Part shown: in pieces, positions 27,851-37,326 of the stretch
Layout: each line of letters opens with the position of its first letter
How positions within the stretch are numbered: the first letter of the stretch is position 1
Source: Bradyrhizobium sp. SK17
GTDB lineage: Bacteria; Pseudomonadota; Alphaproteobacteria; Rhizobiales; Xanthobacteraceae
Direction of reading: 5' to 3'
Length of the DNA stretch: 64,000 nucleotides
NCBI RefSeq assembly: GCF_002831585.1
Contig: NZ_CP025113.1
Location: 6,773,001-6,837,000 of the forward strand
The notes under the pieces: generated by a model
Database searches by the model: none
The model's input: only the letters and a program-made list of their open reading frames with translations
What the model was told of the DNA's origin: nothing
Translations under genes and position numbers: made by a program

Positions 27851-29236
27851 TCAAACCGGCCGCTGGTGCGCAGCCGCGGCATTGATGTCCTTGCCGGTGT
27901 AGTCGGTCATCAGCGCGGTCGCGATCAGCGTGATGACGGCGCAAATCGCGATATAGACCGCGATCGCAGTCGACGAATGATAGGTGCCGAACAGCCATGC
28001 CGCGATCAGCGGCGCCGGACCGCCGGCGATCACGGAGGCGAGCTGGTAGCCGAGCGAAGCTCCGCTGTAGCGCAGCCGGCCGGTAAAGCTCTCGGCGATC
28101 AGGGCGGCCTGCGGACCGTACAGCATGTCGTGCGGAACGAGCGACAGGATGATCGCCAGGAAGATGATCGGCACCGATCCGGTATTGAGCATCGCGAAAT
28201 AGATGAAGCCAAAGATGCCGGTCGCCGCTGCGCCGATCATGTACATGTTCTTGCGGCCGATCTGGTCGGACAGGTGCCCGAACACCGGGATCGACACGAA
28301 CGACAGCACCGAGGCCGCGAGGACCGCCGTCAACAACAGGTCGCGCGATACGTGCAGCGTGCCGATACCGTAGGAGAACACGAAGGCGGTGAAGATGTAG
28401 AACGGCGCCTGCTCGGCCATGCGCGCAAAGGCGGACAGCAATATCTCCTTCGGATGGTCGCGGATCACCGTCAGCATCGGCGTGCGGTCGACCTTGCGCT
28501 CCGCCAGCAGCCTGGTGAACACCGGCGTTTCGAGAATGCCGAGCCGGATGTAGAGGCCGACGCCGACCAGAATGATGCTGAGCGCGAACGGAACACGCCA
28601 GCCCCATGCCAGGAACTGATCACCCGACATCTGACTGAATGCCAGCACGGCAAGATTGGCGAGGAACAGCCCGCAGGGCACGCCGAATTGCGGCCATGAC
28701 GCGACCAGGCCGCGCGAGTGATCGTTGCGCGCCCATTCCATCGACATCAGCACCGAGCCGCCCCACTCGCCGCCTACGCCGACACCCTGGATGAAGCGCA
28801 GCACTGTGAGGATCACCGCGCCCCAGATGCCGATGCTGGAATAGGTTGGCACCAACGCGACTGCCGCGGTCGCAAGACCCATCAGCAGCAGCGTCGCAAT
28901 CAGCGTCGACTTGCGGCCGATGCGGTCGCCATAGTGCCCGAAGATCGCAGCACCGATCGGGCGCGCGACGAAGCCGACCGCATAGATCGCGAACGCTTCC
29001 AGCGTGCCGACCCAATGATCGGAATGCGGAAAGAACAGCTTTGCGAATACCAGGCCGGTGACGGTGCTGTAGAGGAAGAAGTCGTACCATTCGATCGCGG
29101 TGCCGACCGTGGATGCGATCACCGCGCGGCGCAGCTGGAGCTGATGCTCGGCTGGCGTGAGCTGGTTGGAGTCGGGGCCAAACGTTTGGCTGGTTTGACC
29201 AGGTGTTTGATTGGGTGCTTGGCCAGAAATTGGCAT
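27851..29236 (-). CDS. MFS transporter, metabolite:H+ symporter (MHS) family
   Basis: A 461-residue carrier with 12 predicted membrane segments. MHS-type signatures are visible: GTAIEWYDFFLYSTVTGLVF in TM1, GHYGDRIGRKSTL in the loop 2-3, RFIQGVGVGGEWGGSVLM in TM4 and HLSDQIGRKNMYM in the second half. Relatives carry alpha-ketoglutarate, shikimate, proline/betaine or other organic acids with protons. The N-terminal tail is unusually Gln/Thr/Asn-rich and low complexity. ATG 29236 is preceded by GGGAGA and is better than an upstream frame opening. The neighbouring malic enzyme suggests, weakly, a C4 or organic-acid cargo. Confidence 0.88.
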   Translation of the reverse strand: MPISGQAPNQTPGQTSQTFGPDSNQLTPAEHQLQLRRAVIASTVGTAIEWYDFFLYSTVTGLVFAKLFFPHSDHWVGTLEAFAIYAVGFVARPIGAAIFGHYGDRIGRKSTLIATLLLMGLATAAVALVPTYSSIGIWGAVILTVLRFIQGVGVGGEWGGSVLMSMEWARNDHSRGLVASWPQFGVPCGLFLANLAVLAFSQMSGDQFLAWGWRVPFALSIILVGVGLYIRLGILETPVFTRLLAERKVDRTPMLTVIRDHPKEILLSAFARMAEQAPFYIFTAFVFSYGIGTLHVSRDLLLTAVLAASVLSFVSIPVFGHLSDQIGRKNMYMIGAAATGIFGFIYFAMLNTGSVPIIFLAIILSLVPHDMLYGPQAALIAESFTGRLRYSGASLGYQLASVIAGGPAPLIAAWLFGTYHSSTAIAVYIAICAVITLIATALMTDYTGKDINAAAAHQRPV

Positions 29237-29431
29237 GGGAGCGTCTCCCTCGGACAGGCCCCCGGATGGATCGTGACCGCTTGGGTCGTTTGAGCACAAA
29301 CGAGCGTGCCGCGCAGAAGGTTCCAGCGGAAAGCAACGTCAGGGCTAGAACTTTAGTCGGCCGCGGCAGCGCCTCGCGCCTTCGCACCGCTTGCAGGCGG
29401 GTGCGAAGAATCGCGTCGGGCGCCTGTGCGG

Positions 29432-31129
29432 CTACGCCCGATCGCTACACCGATACGGCACGTAGCGCGGGGTCCAGATCTTGGCCTGGATGCGCGCCTC
29501 GACCTGGTCGATCGGAACGTCCTTGGCGAGCCCCTCCTTGTGCGCCTGCAGCGCCACCGCCAGTGCGACCGTCAGCGCGACGTCGCGCAGCGCGCTGACT
29601 GGTGGCAGCAGATTGTGCTTCGGATTGTTGCGGGCCGGCGACACGCTGGCCAGCGCCTTGGCGGCAGCCATGAACATCCCGTCGCTGATCCGGCTGGCGC
29701 CGACCGCAAGCGCGCCGACACCGACGCCAGGGAAGATGTAGGAGTTGTTGGTCTGGTCGACCTTGAAGCGGGCACCGTCGCGCGTGATCGGCGGGAACGG
29801 GCTGCCGACGCCGATCAGGGCCCGCCCCTCCGTCCACGCCTCGATATCGGCGGGCGTCGCCTCCTCGCGCGAGGTCGGGTTCGACAGCGGGAAGATCACC
29901 GGCCGTTTGTTGCACTCGGCCATCGCGCGGACGATCGGCTCGGAGAATGCGCCGGCCTGGCCGGAGACGCCGATCAACACGGTCGGTCGCGCGTTGCGCA
30001 CCACGTCGAGCAGCCCGATCTTGTCCGGATGGCTGAGCTGCCAGCCTGCGGTCGCCTGCTTGCCTTGCACGAACGGCAACTGGAACGGGGCAAGCCCGCT
30101 CATGCCCTCGAGCAGCAGACCATCGCGGTCGACCATGAAGAAGCGTTTCGACGCCTCGTCCTCCGACAGGCCGGCATCGACCATCGCGGCGCGGATCAGG
30201 CTGGCGATGCCGCAGCCGGCGGAGCCGGCGCCGAGCACCGCGACGCGCTGTTCGGTGAGCGGCACGCCGGTGACGTTGATCGCGGAGAGCAAGGCGCCGG
30301 TCGCCACCGCGGCGGTGCCCTGGATGTCGTCGTTGAAGGTCAACAGCCGGTCGCGATAGCGCTCCAGCATGCGCGTCGCATTGTTCTTGGCGAAATCCTC
30401 CCATTGCAGCAGCACGCGCGGCCAGCGCTTCACCACCGCCGAGACGAATGCCTCGATGAAGTCGTCATAGGCCTGGCCGCGGACGCGCTCGTTGCGCCAG
30501 CCGATATAGAGCGGATCCGCCAGGCAATCGGGATTGTCGGTGCCGACGTCGAGCAGGATCGGCAGCGTGGTCGCCGGATGGAGGCCGCCGCAGCCGGTGT
30601 AGAGCGCGAGCTTGCCGATCGGGATACCCATGCCGCCGGCGCCCTGGTCGCCGAGACCGAGGATGCGTTCGCCATCGGTCACCACGATCGCCTCGACATG
30701 GTCGAAACGCGGATGAGCGAAAATGCGGTCGATCCGGTGCTGGTGTGGGATGCTGAGGAACAGCCCGCGGGGCTTGCGAAACAGGCGGCTGAATTTTTGG
30801 CAACCCTCACCGACGGTTGGCGTGTAGACGATCGGCAACAGCTCTTCGAGGTTGCTGACCAAGAGCGCGTAGAACAGCGTCTCGTTGGTGTCCTGCAGCT
30901 CGCGCAGAAAGGCATAGCGCTCGATGTCCGTCTCGTAGCCGCGCAACGCCTCGAGGCGGCGCGAGACCTGCTCGTCCAGCGTCAGGATGTTGGGCGGCAG
31001 CAGGCCGTGCAGATCGAACGTCTCGCGCTCGGCTTCGGAGAACGCCGTGCCCTTGTTCAACCGGGGATCGGCCAACAGCTCGTAGCCGCTCAGCGCAGTG
31101 GTCGCGAAAGCTCCAGATGTCTCCGGCAT
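29432..31129 (-). CDS. maeA: NAD-dependent malic enzyme
   Basis: A 565-residue malic enzyme of the large (SfcA/eukaryote-like) class, without the C-terminal phosphotransacetylase domain of rhizobial DME/TME. Motifs are YTPTVGEGCQKFS, the metal/catalytic region VVTDGERILGLGDQGAGGMG, TFNDDIQGTAAVATGALL and the NAD site VLGAGSAGCGIASLI. It decarboxylates malate to pyruvate. The start MPETSGAF follows AGGGGA; a longer in-frame opening is not supported. Whether it prefers NAD or NADP cannot be fixed by eye, though the class is usually NAD-linked. Confidence 0.92.
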   Translation of the reverse strand: MPETSGAFATTALSGYELLADPRLNKGTAFSEAERETFDLHGLLPPNILTLDEQVSRRLEALRGYETDIERYAFLRELQDTNETLFYALLVSNLEELLPIVYTPTVGEGCQKFSRLFRKPRGLFLSIPHQHRIDRIFAHPRFDHVEAIVVTDGERILGLGDQGAGGMGIPIGKLALYTGCGGLHPATTLPILLDVGTDNPDCLADPLYIGWRNERVRGQAYDDFIEAFVSAVVKRWPRVLLQWEDFAKNNATRMLERYRDRLLTFNDDIQGTAAVATGALLSAINVTGVPLTEQRVAVLGAGSAGCGIASLIRAAMVDAGLSEDEASKRFFMVDRDGLLLEGMSGLAPFQLPFVQGKQATAGWQLSHPDKIGLLDVVRNARPTVLIGVSGQAGAFSEPIVRAMAECNKRPVIFPLSNPTSREEATPADIEAWTEGRALIGVGSPFPPITRDGARFKVDQTNNSYIFPGVGVGALAVGASRISDGMFMAAAKALASVSPARNNPKHNLLPPVSALRDVALTVALAVALQAHKEGLAKDVPIDQVEARIQAKIWTPRYVPYRCSDRA

Positions 31130-31457
31130 GACAAGGTCCCCTGAGTGCGAAATGTCAAATCGGACTGTAGCACTTCGACACGTACAAGGCAGCGCGAACT
31201 CACCCTGCCCGCCAAGTTCTTCCACCCCATGAACGGATCAACCATCCGTCACATCGCGAGAGTGTGATCGGCGGTCGGCACGCCGACGTTCGGCGCAGAC
31301 CCGTCGGCGCGCTCGTCTTCGACGCACAGCGCGCGGTCACCAACCACGGCCAAAGGTCCATGTCAAAATCGCAACGCAGGCTGGACGACGACCGTTCTGG
31401 TTCGACCCGTCACACGCCGATACTGTGCGGCAAAATCACAGGTGAGGAAAACGAATC
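31130..31457. other. Divergent intergenic region (malic enzyme / MFS)
   Basis: 328 bp between divergent genes. I find no RNA gene, repeat or credible ORF. A GGTGAGGAAAA ribosome site for the rightward MFS gene lies at its right end. Confidence 0.4.
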
Positions 31458-32798
31458 ATGTCGGGAATGGAGCTTGCGACGCCACGGCTGAAATCTATTC
31501 AACGCGTCGCGCTGGCTCTGCTGGTCGTTGCCGGGGTCGTCAACTACATCGATCGCGCGACGCTCGCGGTTGCCAATCCGCTGATCCGCGAGGAACTCGG
31601 GTTGTCGATTGCGGATATGGGTTACCTGCTTTCCGCCTTCCTGTGGGCCTACGCATTCTCGCAGCTCCCCACCGGCGCGATGGTCGACCGGCTGGGTCCG
31701 CGCCTGCTTCTCACCATGGGTCTCAGCCTGTGGTCGTTGGCGCAGCTGATCGGCGGCCTGGTGCAGAATTTCGGCCAGTTCTTCGGGGCGCGCGTCCTGC
31801 TCGGAATTGGCGAAGCCCCGCAATTCCCGACCGGCGCGCGCGTGGTGCGGGACTGGTTCAACCAGCGCGACCGCGGCCTCGCCACCGGCGTGTTCAATTG
31901 CGCGTCATCGCTCGGCACCGCGATCGCCGTGCCGCTGCTGACCTATCTGATGCTGACATTCGGCTGGCGCGCGATGTTCGTGATCATGGGTATCGCCGGC
32001 CTGATCGTCGCCGCCTGCTGGTACCTGCTCTATCGCAATCCCGAGCAGGTTGCGCTCACCGCGCACGAGAACGCCTACCGGACGCAAGGCGATCCGCCCG
32101 GCCAGCGCACCAAGGTCACGTTCCGCGACTGGTCGCTGTTGTTCCGCTTCCGCACCACCTGGGGCATGATCTTCGGCTATTTCGGCTGCATCTATTTGAC
32201 CTGGATCTACACCGCCTGGCTGCCGGGCTATCTCGAGATCGAACGGCATATGAGCGTAAAATACACCGGATGGGCGGCCGCGGTGCCGTTCGCCTGCGGT
32301 GTGGTCGGCGGCGTCATCGGCGGATACATCGCCGACATCCTGGTACGCCGCGGCGTCGAGCCGCTGAGGAGCCGGCGTTACCCGGCCGCGATCTCGCTGC
32401 TTGGGACGGCGGCCTGCACGGTGGCCGCGGCCTATGTCGAGAGCAATGCGCTCGCGATCGCCTTCATCTCGATCTCGCTGTTCCTGGTCTATGTCACCAG
32501 CACCTGCGCCTGGGCACTCAGTTCGGTCGCGGTCCCGACCAACTGCACCGCCTCGATCGGCTCGGTGCAGAATTTCGGCGGATATCTCGGCGGCGCGCTG
32601 GCGCCGACCGTGACCGGCCTGATCGTGCAGAAGACGGGTTCGTTCGTCCCAGCCCTCGTCGTCGGCGCCCTGATCGGCGTCGTCTCGGCGGGATGCTATC
32701 TGTTGATCGTCGACCAGCCGATCACTGGGGCCGATATGGATGCCGCCTCCGACGCCAAGATCGATACGCTCGGCGTCGGCGCCAATCGGGAGCGGTAG
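31458..32798 (+). CDS. MFS transporter, anion:cation symporter (ACS) family
   Basis: A 446-residue carrier with 12 membrane segments. The ACS family pattern is clear: VVNYIDRATLAVANPLIREELG in TM1 to loop 1, AYAFSQLPTGAMVDRLGPR in TM2 to loop 2-3 and LGIGEAPQFPTGARVVRDWF in TM4. Relatives import hexonates, hexuronates, phthalate-type aromatic acids or similar organic anions with protons. No catabolic gene is adjacent to identify the substrate. A strong terminator follows 32 bp after the stop. Confidence 0.88.
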   Translation: MSGMELATPRLKSIQRVALALLVVAGVVNYIDRATLAVANPLIREELGLSIADMGYLLSAFLWAYAFSQLPTGAMVDRLGPRLLLTMGLSLWSLAQLIGGLVQNFGQFFGARVLLGIGEAPQFPTGARVVRDWFNQRDRGLATGVFNCASSLGTAIAVPLLTYLMLTFGWRAMFVIMGIAGLIVAACWYLLYRNPEQVALTAHENAYRTQGDPPGQRTKVTFRDWSLLFRFRTTWGMIFGYFGCIYLTWIYTAWLPGYLEIERHMSVKYTGWAAAVPFACGVVGGVIGGYIADILVRRGVEPLRSRRYPAAISLLGTAACTVAAAYVESNALAIAFISISLFLVYVTSTCAWALSSVAVPTNCTASIGSVQNFGGYLGGALAPTVTGLIVQKTGSFVPALVVGALIGVVSAGCYLLIVDQPITGADMDAASDAKIDTLGVGANRER

Positions 32799-32829
32799 GC
32801 CAGGACGAGACGGCGGCCGGCAAAGCAAG

Positions 32830-32856
32830 AGCCCCGGAGCACCGCTCCGGGGCTTT
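32830..32856 (+). terminator. Rho-independent terminator between convergent genes
   Basis: An 11-bp perfect stem AGCCCCGGAGC / GCTCCGGGGCT with a 3-nt loop, followed by TTG on the plus strand. It lies between the MFS gene and the convergent hydroxylase gene; the U-run is short. Confidence 0.75.
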
Positions 32857-32883
32857 GCAGTCAGTGCGGCAAACCAGCTGCGG

Positions 32884-33813
32884 TCAGCGCAGCGCCGATA
32901 CCACGATCAGGCCGAGGATCAGCGCGGTCACGGAATATTTCAGCGTGTAGTACACGTTCCGATTCCACTCCTTGACCTTGCGGCTGGCGAGATGGACCTC
33001 GTAGAGCTTGCCGAACACCTTGTTCAGCGCGCCGACATGCTCGCCGTCGACGTTCTGGGTGGCCGACGCCTTGACGATGTTGTGGCTGACCCAGCGGTTG
33101 ATCCGGGTCATGAAGCCGTACTTCATCGGGCGCTCGACATCGCAGAACAGGATGATGCGGTTGACGTCGGTCTTGTTCTCGGCGCTGTGGATGAAGGTCT
33201 CGTCGAACATGAAGGCCTCGCCGTCGCGCCAGACGCATTCGACGCCATCGACGAGAATGCGGCACTGGTTCGAGTTCGGCGTCACCAGGCCGAGGTGATA
33301 GCGCAGGGAGCCCGCGAACGGATCGCGGTGCGCGCCGAGCTTGCCGCCGGGCGGCAGCATCGCGAACATCGCGCCGTGCACGTTCGGGATCGAATTCAAC
33401 AGCTCCACCGTCTGCGGGCACAGCGTGCGCGCCGACGGCAGGAAGTCGTCGTACCATTTCAGGTAGAACCGCTTCCAGCCGCTCTTGAAGAACGAATAGA
33501 AGCCCCAGTCGTTGTTCTTGGCCGCGGCGCGGATGAAGCCCTCGTCGAACAGCCGGGTCGCCTCGTCGCGGATGGTCTCCCAATTGTCGGAGAGCTTCTT
33601 CAGCTCGGGAAACTGCTCGACCGGGATCACCGGCGTGTTGGGCACGGCCGAGCCCGCATACATCAGCACATTGTAGGGCGCGAGATAGGTCGAGTGATCG
33701 CCGAGCTGGCGCGCGAAGCGCAACCGCTGCTTGCCGCGGAAGTGCACGTAAAGTGTGGAGGCCACCAGCACGTAGAGAATAACGAGCTGCGGCGCGAAGA
33801 GCTGTCTCAACAT
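32884..33813 (-). CDS. Aspartyl/asparaginyl beta-hydroxylase-family dioxygenase (LpxO-like lipid A hydroxylase)
   Basis: A 309-residue membrane-associated protein with a hydrophobic segment at each end (residues 8-25 and 285-305). Between them is the Asp/Asn beta-hydroxylase dioxygenase fold: KLGAHRDPFAGSLRYHLGL gives the first His ligand and substrate Arg, and GEAFMFDETFIHSAENKT the second His. NRIILFCDVERPM follows with the 2-oxoglutarate-binding Arg. Membrane anchoring and length match LpxO, the Fe(II)/2-oxoglutarate enzyme that 2-hydroxylates a lipid A acyl chain. The substrate is inferred. It stands alone, convergent with the MFS gene. Confidence 0.85.
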   Translation of the reverse strand: MLRQLFAPQLVILYVLVASTLYVHFRGKQRLRFARQLGDHSTYLAPYNVLMYAGSAVPNTPVIPVEQFPELKKLSDNWETIRDEATRLFDEGFIRAAAKNNDWGFYSFFKSGWKRFYLKWYDDFLPSARTLCPQTVELLNSIPNVHGAMFAMLPPGGKLGAHRDPFAGSLRYHLGLVTPNSNQCRILVDGVECVWRDGEAFMFDETFIHSAENKTDVNRIILFCDVERPMKYGFMTRINRWVSHNIVKASATQNVDGEHVGALNKVFGKLYEVHLASRKVKEWNRNVYYTLKYSVTALILGLIVVSALR

Positions 33814-34169
33814 GATCCGTCTATGATCGCAGTGCGCCGACGCTCTTCATGCGAGCCGCCCCGCAAGAGCCGATCCCGGTGAAGGCTGGCTCCGCCGGGC
33901 GGCGAAGGCATCGCCGTCCGCGAAAATTCCCCTGTTCATACTGACTTGGTACTGCCGCGAGCTCTGGCGTGGGCTGAAGCCCTGCCGCAGTGCCGTCCCG
34001 GATGAGCCATGTAAGCGTATACTCACCAAATGTGAAGCACCGCCTCATTCGAGGACGCAATCATGTGGCAACATTCACACACGTCAAATTCGCCATTGAC
34101 AAACTAATTTGATAATTCCTAATCATGAGATGACCCGCCAGAGAATGCGGACATCCAGGAGGAGGAACG
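33814..34169. other. Divergent intergenic region upstream of a HAAT binding-protein gene
   Basis: 356 bp without a credible gene. Its right third (about 34060-34125) is AT-rich, in contrast to the surroundings, and holds a candidate promoter. The left part resembles ordinary high-GC sequence with only chance open frames. Confidence 0.4.
34096..34125 (+). promoter_or_regulatory. Candidate sigma-70 promoter for the HAAT binding-protein gene
   Basis: TTGACA (34096-34101) and TAATCA (34120-34125) are separated by 18 bp in a locally AT-rich stretch, 45 bp before the ATG at 34170. The -35 is perfect; the -10 is moderate. Confidence 0.4.
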
Positions 34170-35368
34170 ATGAGATATTTCTTGGCGACAGCCATGCTCG
34201 CGGCGATGACGACCGCAGCTCAAGCCCAGGTTTCCGATGACGTCGTGCGCATCGGGGTGCTGACCGACCTGTCGAGCTGGGGCCGCGACAATTCCGGCCC
34301 GGGCTCGGTCGAGGCAGCCAAGATGGCGGTCGAGGAATTCGGCCCCACCGTGCTCGGCAAGCCGATCGAGATCATTTCCGCCGACCACCAGATGAAGACC
34401 GATGTCGGCGTGCAGATCGTGCGCGGCTGGTTCGACAACAACAAGGTCGACGCCGTCGTCGACATTCCCAACTCCGGCATCGCGATCGCCGTGCACAACA
34501 TGGTGCGCGAGCGCAACAAGATCGCGCTCTTGTCCGGCCCCGGCGCGAGCTCGCTGACCGATGAGCTGTGCAGCCCCAACACCGTGCACTTCACCTACGA
34601 CACCTATGCGCTGTCGAAGGTGACGGCCTCGGCGGTGATCGCGGAAGGCGGCAAGTCCTGGTACTTCATCACCGCGGACTACGCTTTCGGCCAGCAGCTC
34701 GAAAAGGACGCGACGCGCTTCGTCAACGAGATGGGCGGCAAGGTGCTCGGCAGCGTCCGCCATCCGACCAACACCGCCGACTTCTCCTCCTTCGCTTTGC
34801 AGGCGCAAAACTCGAAGGCGGATGTGGTGGCGTTCGCCAATGCCGGCCAGGACACCGACAATTCAATCAAGCAGTCCGGCGAGTTCGGCCTCGTGCAGGG
34901 CGGCCAGAAGCTGGTCGGCCTCCTGATGTTCGACACCGACGTGCACGCGATCGGCCTCAACGCCGCGCAGGCACCTACATGACGACCGCGTCGTACTGGA
35001 ACATGGACGAGAAGACGCGCGCCTGGTCGAAGAAATTCTTCGCCCGCACCAACGTGATGCCGACCATGATCCAGACCGGCGTCTACGGCTCGGTGCTGCA
35101 TTATCTGAAGGCGATCAAGGCTGCCGGCACCGACGATCCGAAAGCGGTGATGGCCAAGATGCGCGAGCTGCCGATCGAGGACACCTTCGTGCATGGCGGC
35201 AGACTGCGCGAGGACGGCCGCGTGATCCGCGACATGTATCTCGCGAAGGTAAAGAAGCCCTCGGAGTCCAAGGAGCCGTGGGACTATCTCGACATCGTCA
35301 AGACCGTGAAGGGCGAGGACGCGTTTCGTCCGGTCTCCGAGTCCAAATGCCCGCTGCTGAAGAAATAG
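34170..35368 (+). pseudogene. HAAT-family ABC transporter substrate-binding protein, frameshifted by one base
   Basis: The ATG at 34170 has an excellent AGGAGGAGG ribosome site. The protein begins with a signal peptide (YFLATAMLAAMTTAAQAQ) and continues as a type I periplasmic binding protein of the LivK class (VRIGVLTDLSSWGRDNSGPG, then DYAFGQQLEKDATRFVNEMG). It stops early at 34982 after LNAAQAPT. The continuation TYMTTASYWNMDEKTRAWSK through to SESKCPLLKK is intact in the -1 frame to 35368. One extra G in the GG at 34970-34971 would give AAQGTYMTT and a 399-residue protein of normal size. No permease or ATPase genes are adjacent. The ligand is unknown; neighbours are a flavoprotein and an IclR regulator. 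Confidence 0.85.
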
Positions 35369-35378
35369 GATCGATCGC

Positions 35379-37109
35379 GTGGCCAACGAAAAAAGCCAAG
35401 AAACCCGAGACACCCAGGAAACCTATGACTGCGACGCGCTCGTCGTCGGCTCCGGCTGTGCCGGGCTGTCCGCGGCGGTCACCGCCGGCCATCATGGCCT
35501 GAAGGTCCTGGTGGTCGAGAAGGAGCCACGCTTTGGCGGCACCACCGCGCGCTCCGGCGGCTGGCTGTGGATTCCCGGCACCTCGCTCGCCAAGGCCTGG
35601 GGCATCGAGGAGAACCCCGATCAGGCCAGGACCTATCTGCGCCACGAGGCCGGCAACAGCTTTGACTCCGCGCGCGTCAATGCGTTCCTGACCGAAGGGC
35701 CGAAGGCAGTCGATTTCTTCACGACCAGGACCGCGGTGCGTTTCGACATGCCGCTGACCTTCCCGGACTATCATGCCGAAGCCCCCGGCGGCACGCAGGG
35801 CGGCCGCTCGATGGTGACGCGGCCGTTCGACGCCCACGAGCTCGGCGATGCCTTGAAGAACCTCGGCAGCCCCCTGCCCGAGCTCACCGTGTTCGGCATG
35901 ATGCTCGGCTCCGGCAAGGAGATCGTGCACTTCATGCGCGCGACGCGGTCGATCACCTCGGCGGCCTATGTCGCCAAACGGCTGTCGAAGCACGCCATCG
36001 ACGTGATGCGCAACGGCCGCGGCATGACCTTGACCAACGGCAATGCGCTGGCCGGCCGGCTGGCGAAGTCGGCCTTCGACCTCAAGATCCCGCTCTGGCT
36101 CAATTCGCCGGTGCGCGAATTGATCGTCGAGAACGGCGTGGTGCGCGGCGCGATCATCGTGCGCGAGGGCCGTACCATCCGCGTCAACGCCAGGCGCGGC
36201 ATCGTGCTCGCCTGCGGCGGCTTCCCGCATGACGTGGCGCGACGGCAGAAGATGTTTCCGCATGCGCCGACCGGCATGGAGCACTATTCCCCGGGACCAA
36301 CCGGCAACACCGGTGACGGTCTGCGGCTTGCGGAATCCGCCGGCGGCCGCGTCGAGGATTCTCTGCCGAATGCTGCCGCCTGGGTGCCGGTCTCGGTCAC
36401 GACGCGCAAGGACGGCTCGAAGGGCGTGATGCCGCACTTCATCGATCGCGCCAAACCCGGCGTGATCGCGGTCATGCGCGACGGCCAGCGCTTTGCCAAT
36501 GAGGGCAATTCCTACCACGACTTCGTGCAGGAGATGATCAAGGCAGCACAGCCCGGCGAGGAGATCGCAGCCTATTTGGTCTGCGATCACGACACGCTGC
36601 GCAAATACGGTCTCGGCTGCGTGCCGCCGCGCCCGATGCCGCTCGGCCATCATCTCAAGACCGGTTACCTGAAGCGCGGTACGACGCTGTCGGAGCTCGC
36701 CGCGCAGGCCGGCATCGACGCCAGGGCGTTCGAGGCAACGGTCGCCGAGTTCAACACACTGGCGGCCGAGGGACGCGATCCCGCCTTCGGCAAGGGCTCG
36801 CGCGCCTATAATCGCTACCAGGGCGATGCGCTGCACGGCCCCAATCCCTGCATCGCGCCGATCCAGCACGGGCCGTTCTACGCCATCAAGATGGTGATCG
36901 GCGACCTCGGCACCTATGCCGGCATCCGCACCGACGCCAATGCCCGCGCGCTCGATGCCGACGGTCAGCCGATCGAAGGCCTCTATGCGGCTGGCAACGA
37001 CATGGCGAGCATCATGGGCGGCAACTATCCCGGCGCCGGCATCACGCTGGGGCCCGCGCTGACCTTCGGCTATATCGCAGGCAAGCACATTGCGGGGGCT
37101 GCGGCTTAG
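35379..37109 (+). CDS. FAD-dependent oxidoreductase (3-ketosteroid dehydrogenase/fumarate reductase flavoprotein superfamily)
   Basis: A 576-residue flavoprotein. The FAD site ALVVGSGCAGLSAAVTAGHHG lies near residue 22, GGTTARSGGWLWIPG follows, and the C-terminal FAD-binding block GLYAAGNDMASIMGGNYPGAG is typical of the KstD-like group. The start is GTG 35379, ten bases after the binding-protein stop, so the two are co-transcribed. The family includes 3-oxosteroid 1-dehydrogenases and other enzymes that desaturate or reduce enones and fumarate-like acids. The actual substrate is probably whatever the adjacent binding protein delivers. An IclR regulator follows. Confidence 0.87.
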   Translation: MANEKSQETRDTQETYDCDALVVGSGCAGLSAAVTAGHHGLKVLVVEKEPRFGGTTARSGGWLWIPGTSLAKAWGIEENPDQARTYLRHEAGNSFDSARVNAFLTEGPKAVDFFTTRTAVRFDMPLTFPDYHAEAPGGTQGGRSMVTRPFDAHELGDALKNLGSPLPELTVFGMMLGSGKEIVHFMRATRSITSAAYVAKRLSKHAIDVMRNGRGMTLTNGNALAGRLAKSAFDLKIPLWLNSPVRELIVENGVVRGAIIVREGRTIRVNARRGIVLACGGFPHDVARRQKMFPHAPTGMEHYSPGPTGNTGDGLRLAESAGGRVEDSLPNAAAWVPVSVTTRKDGSKGVMPHFIDRAKPGVIAVMRDGQRFANEGNSYHDFVQEMIKAAQPGEEIAAYLVCDHDTLRKYGLGCVPPRPMPLGHHLKTGYLKRGTTLSELAAQAGIDARAFEATVAEFNTLAAEGRDPAFGKGSRAYNRYQGDALHGPNPCIAPIQHGPFYAIKMVIGDLGTYAGIRTDANARALDADGQPIEGLYAAGNDMASIMGGNYPGAGITLGPALTFGYIAGKHIAGAAA

Positions 37110-37142
37110 CGGAGAGTGGAGCCGTGAGCACTATCACCGTCA

Positions 37143-37239
37143 CCCTGAGGAGGCCGCGAAGCGGCCGTCTCGAAGGATGGACGGCCTCCAGTGGGGCCGT
37201 ACATCCTTCGAGACGCCGCTCCGCGGCTCCTCGGGATGA
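37143..37239. repeat. Intergenic palindromic repeat (family 1)
   Basis: Two long arms, about 37143-37179 and 37202-37239, are imperfect inverted copies sharing CGTCTCGAAGGATG / CATCCTTCGAGACG and GAGGAG.../...CTCCTC. Each arm contains its own smaller GC hairpin. This is the form of a bacterial interspersed palindromic element common between Bradyrhizobium genes. Confidence 0.8.
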
Positions 37240-37326
37240 CGCACAAAAGGACTCCCCGCGCGTCGACGTCTCGCGGCCAGCGGGGTTTCCTGCTAAGCGC
37301 GAAACGACGAACACGAGCAAGGTCAC

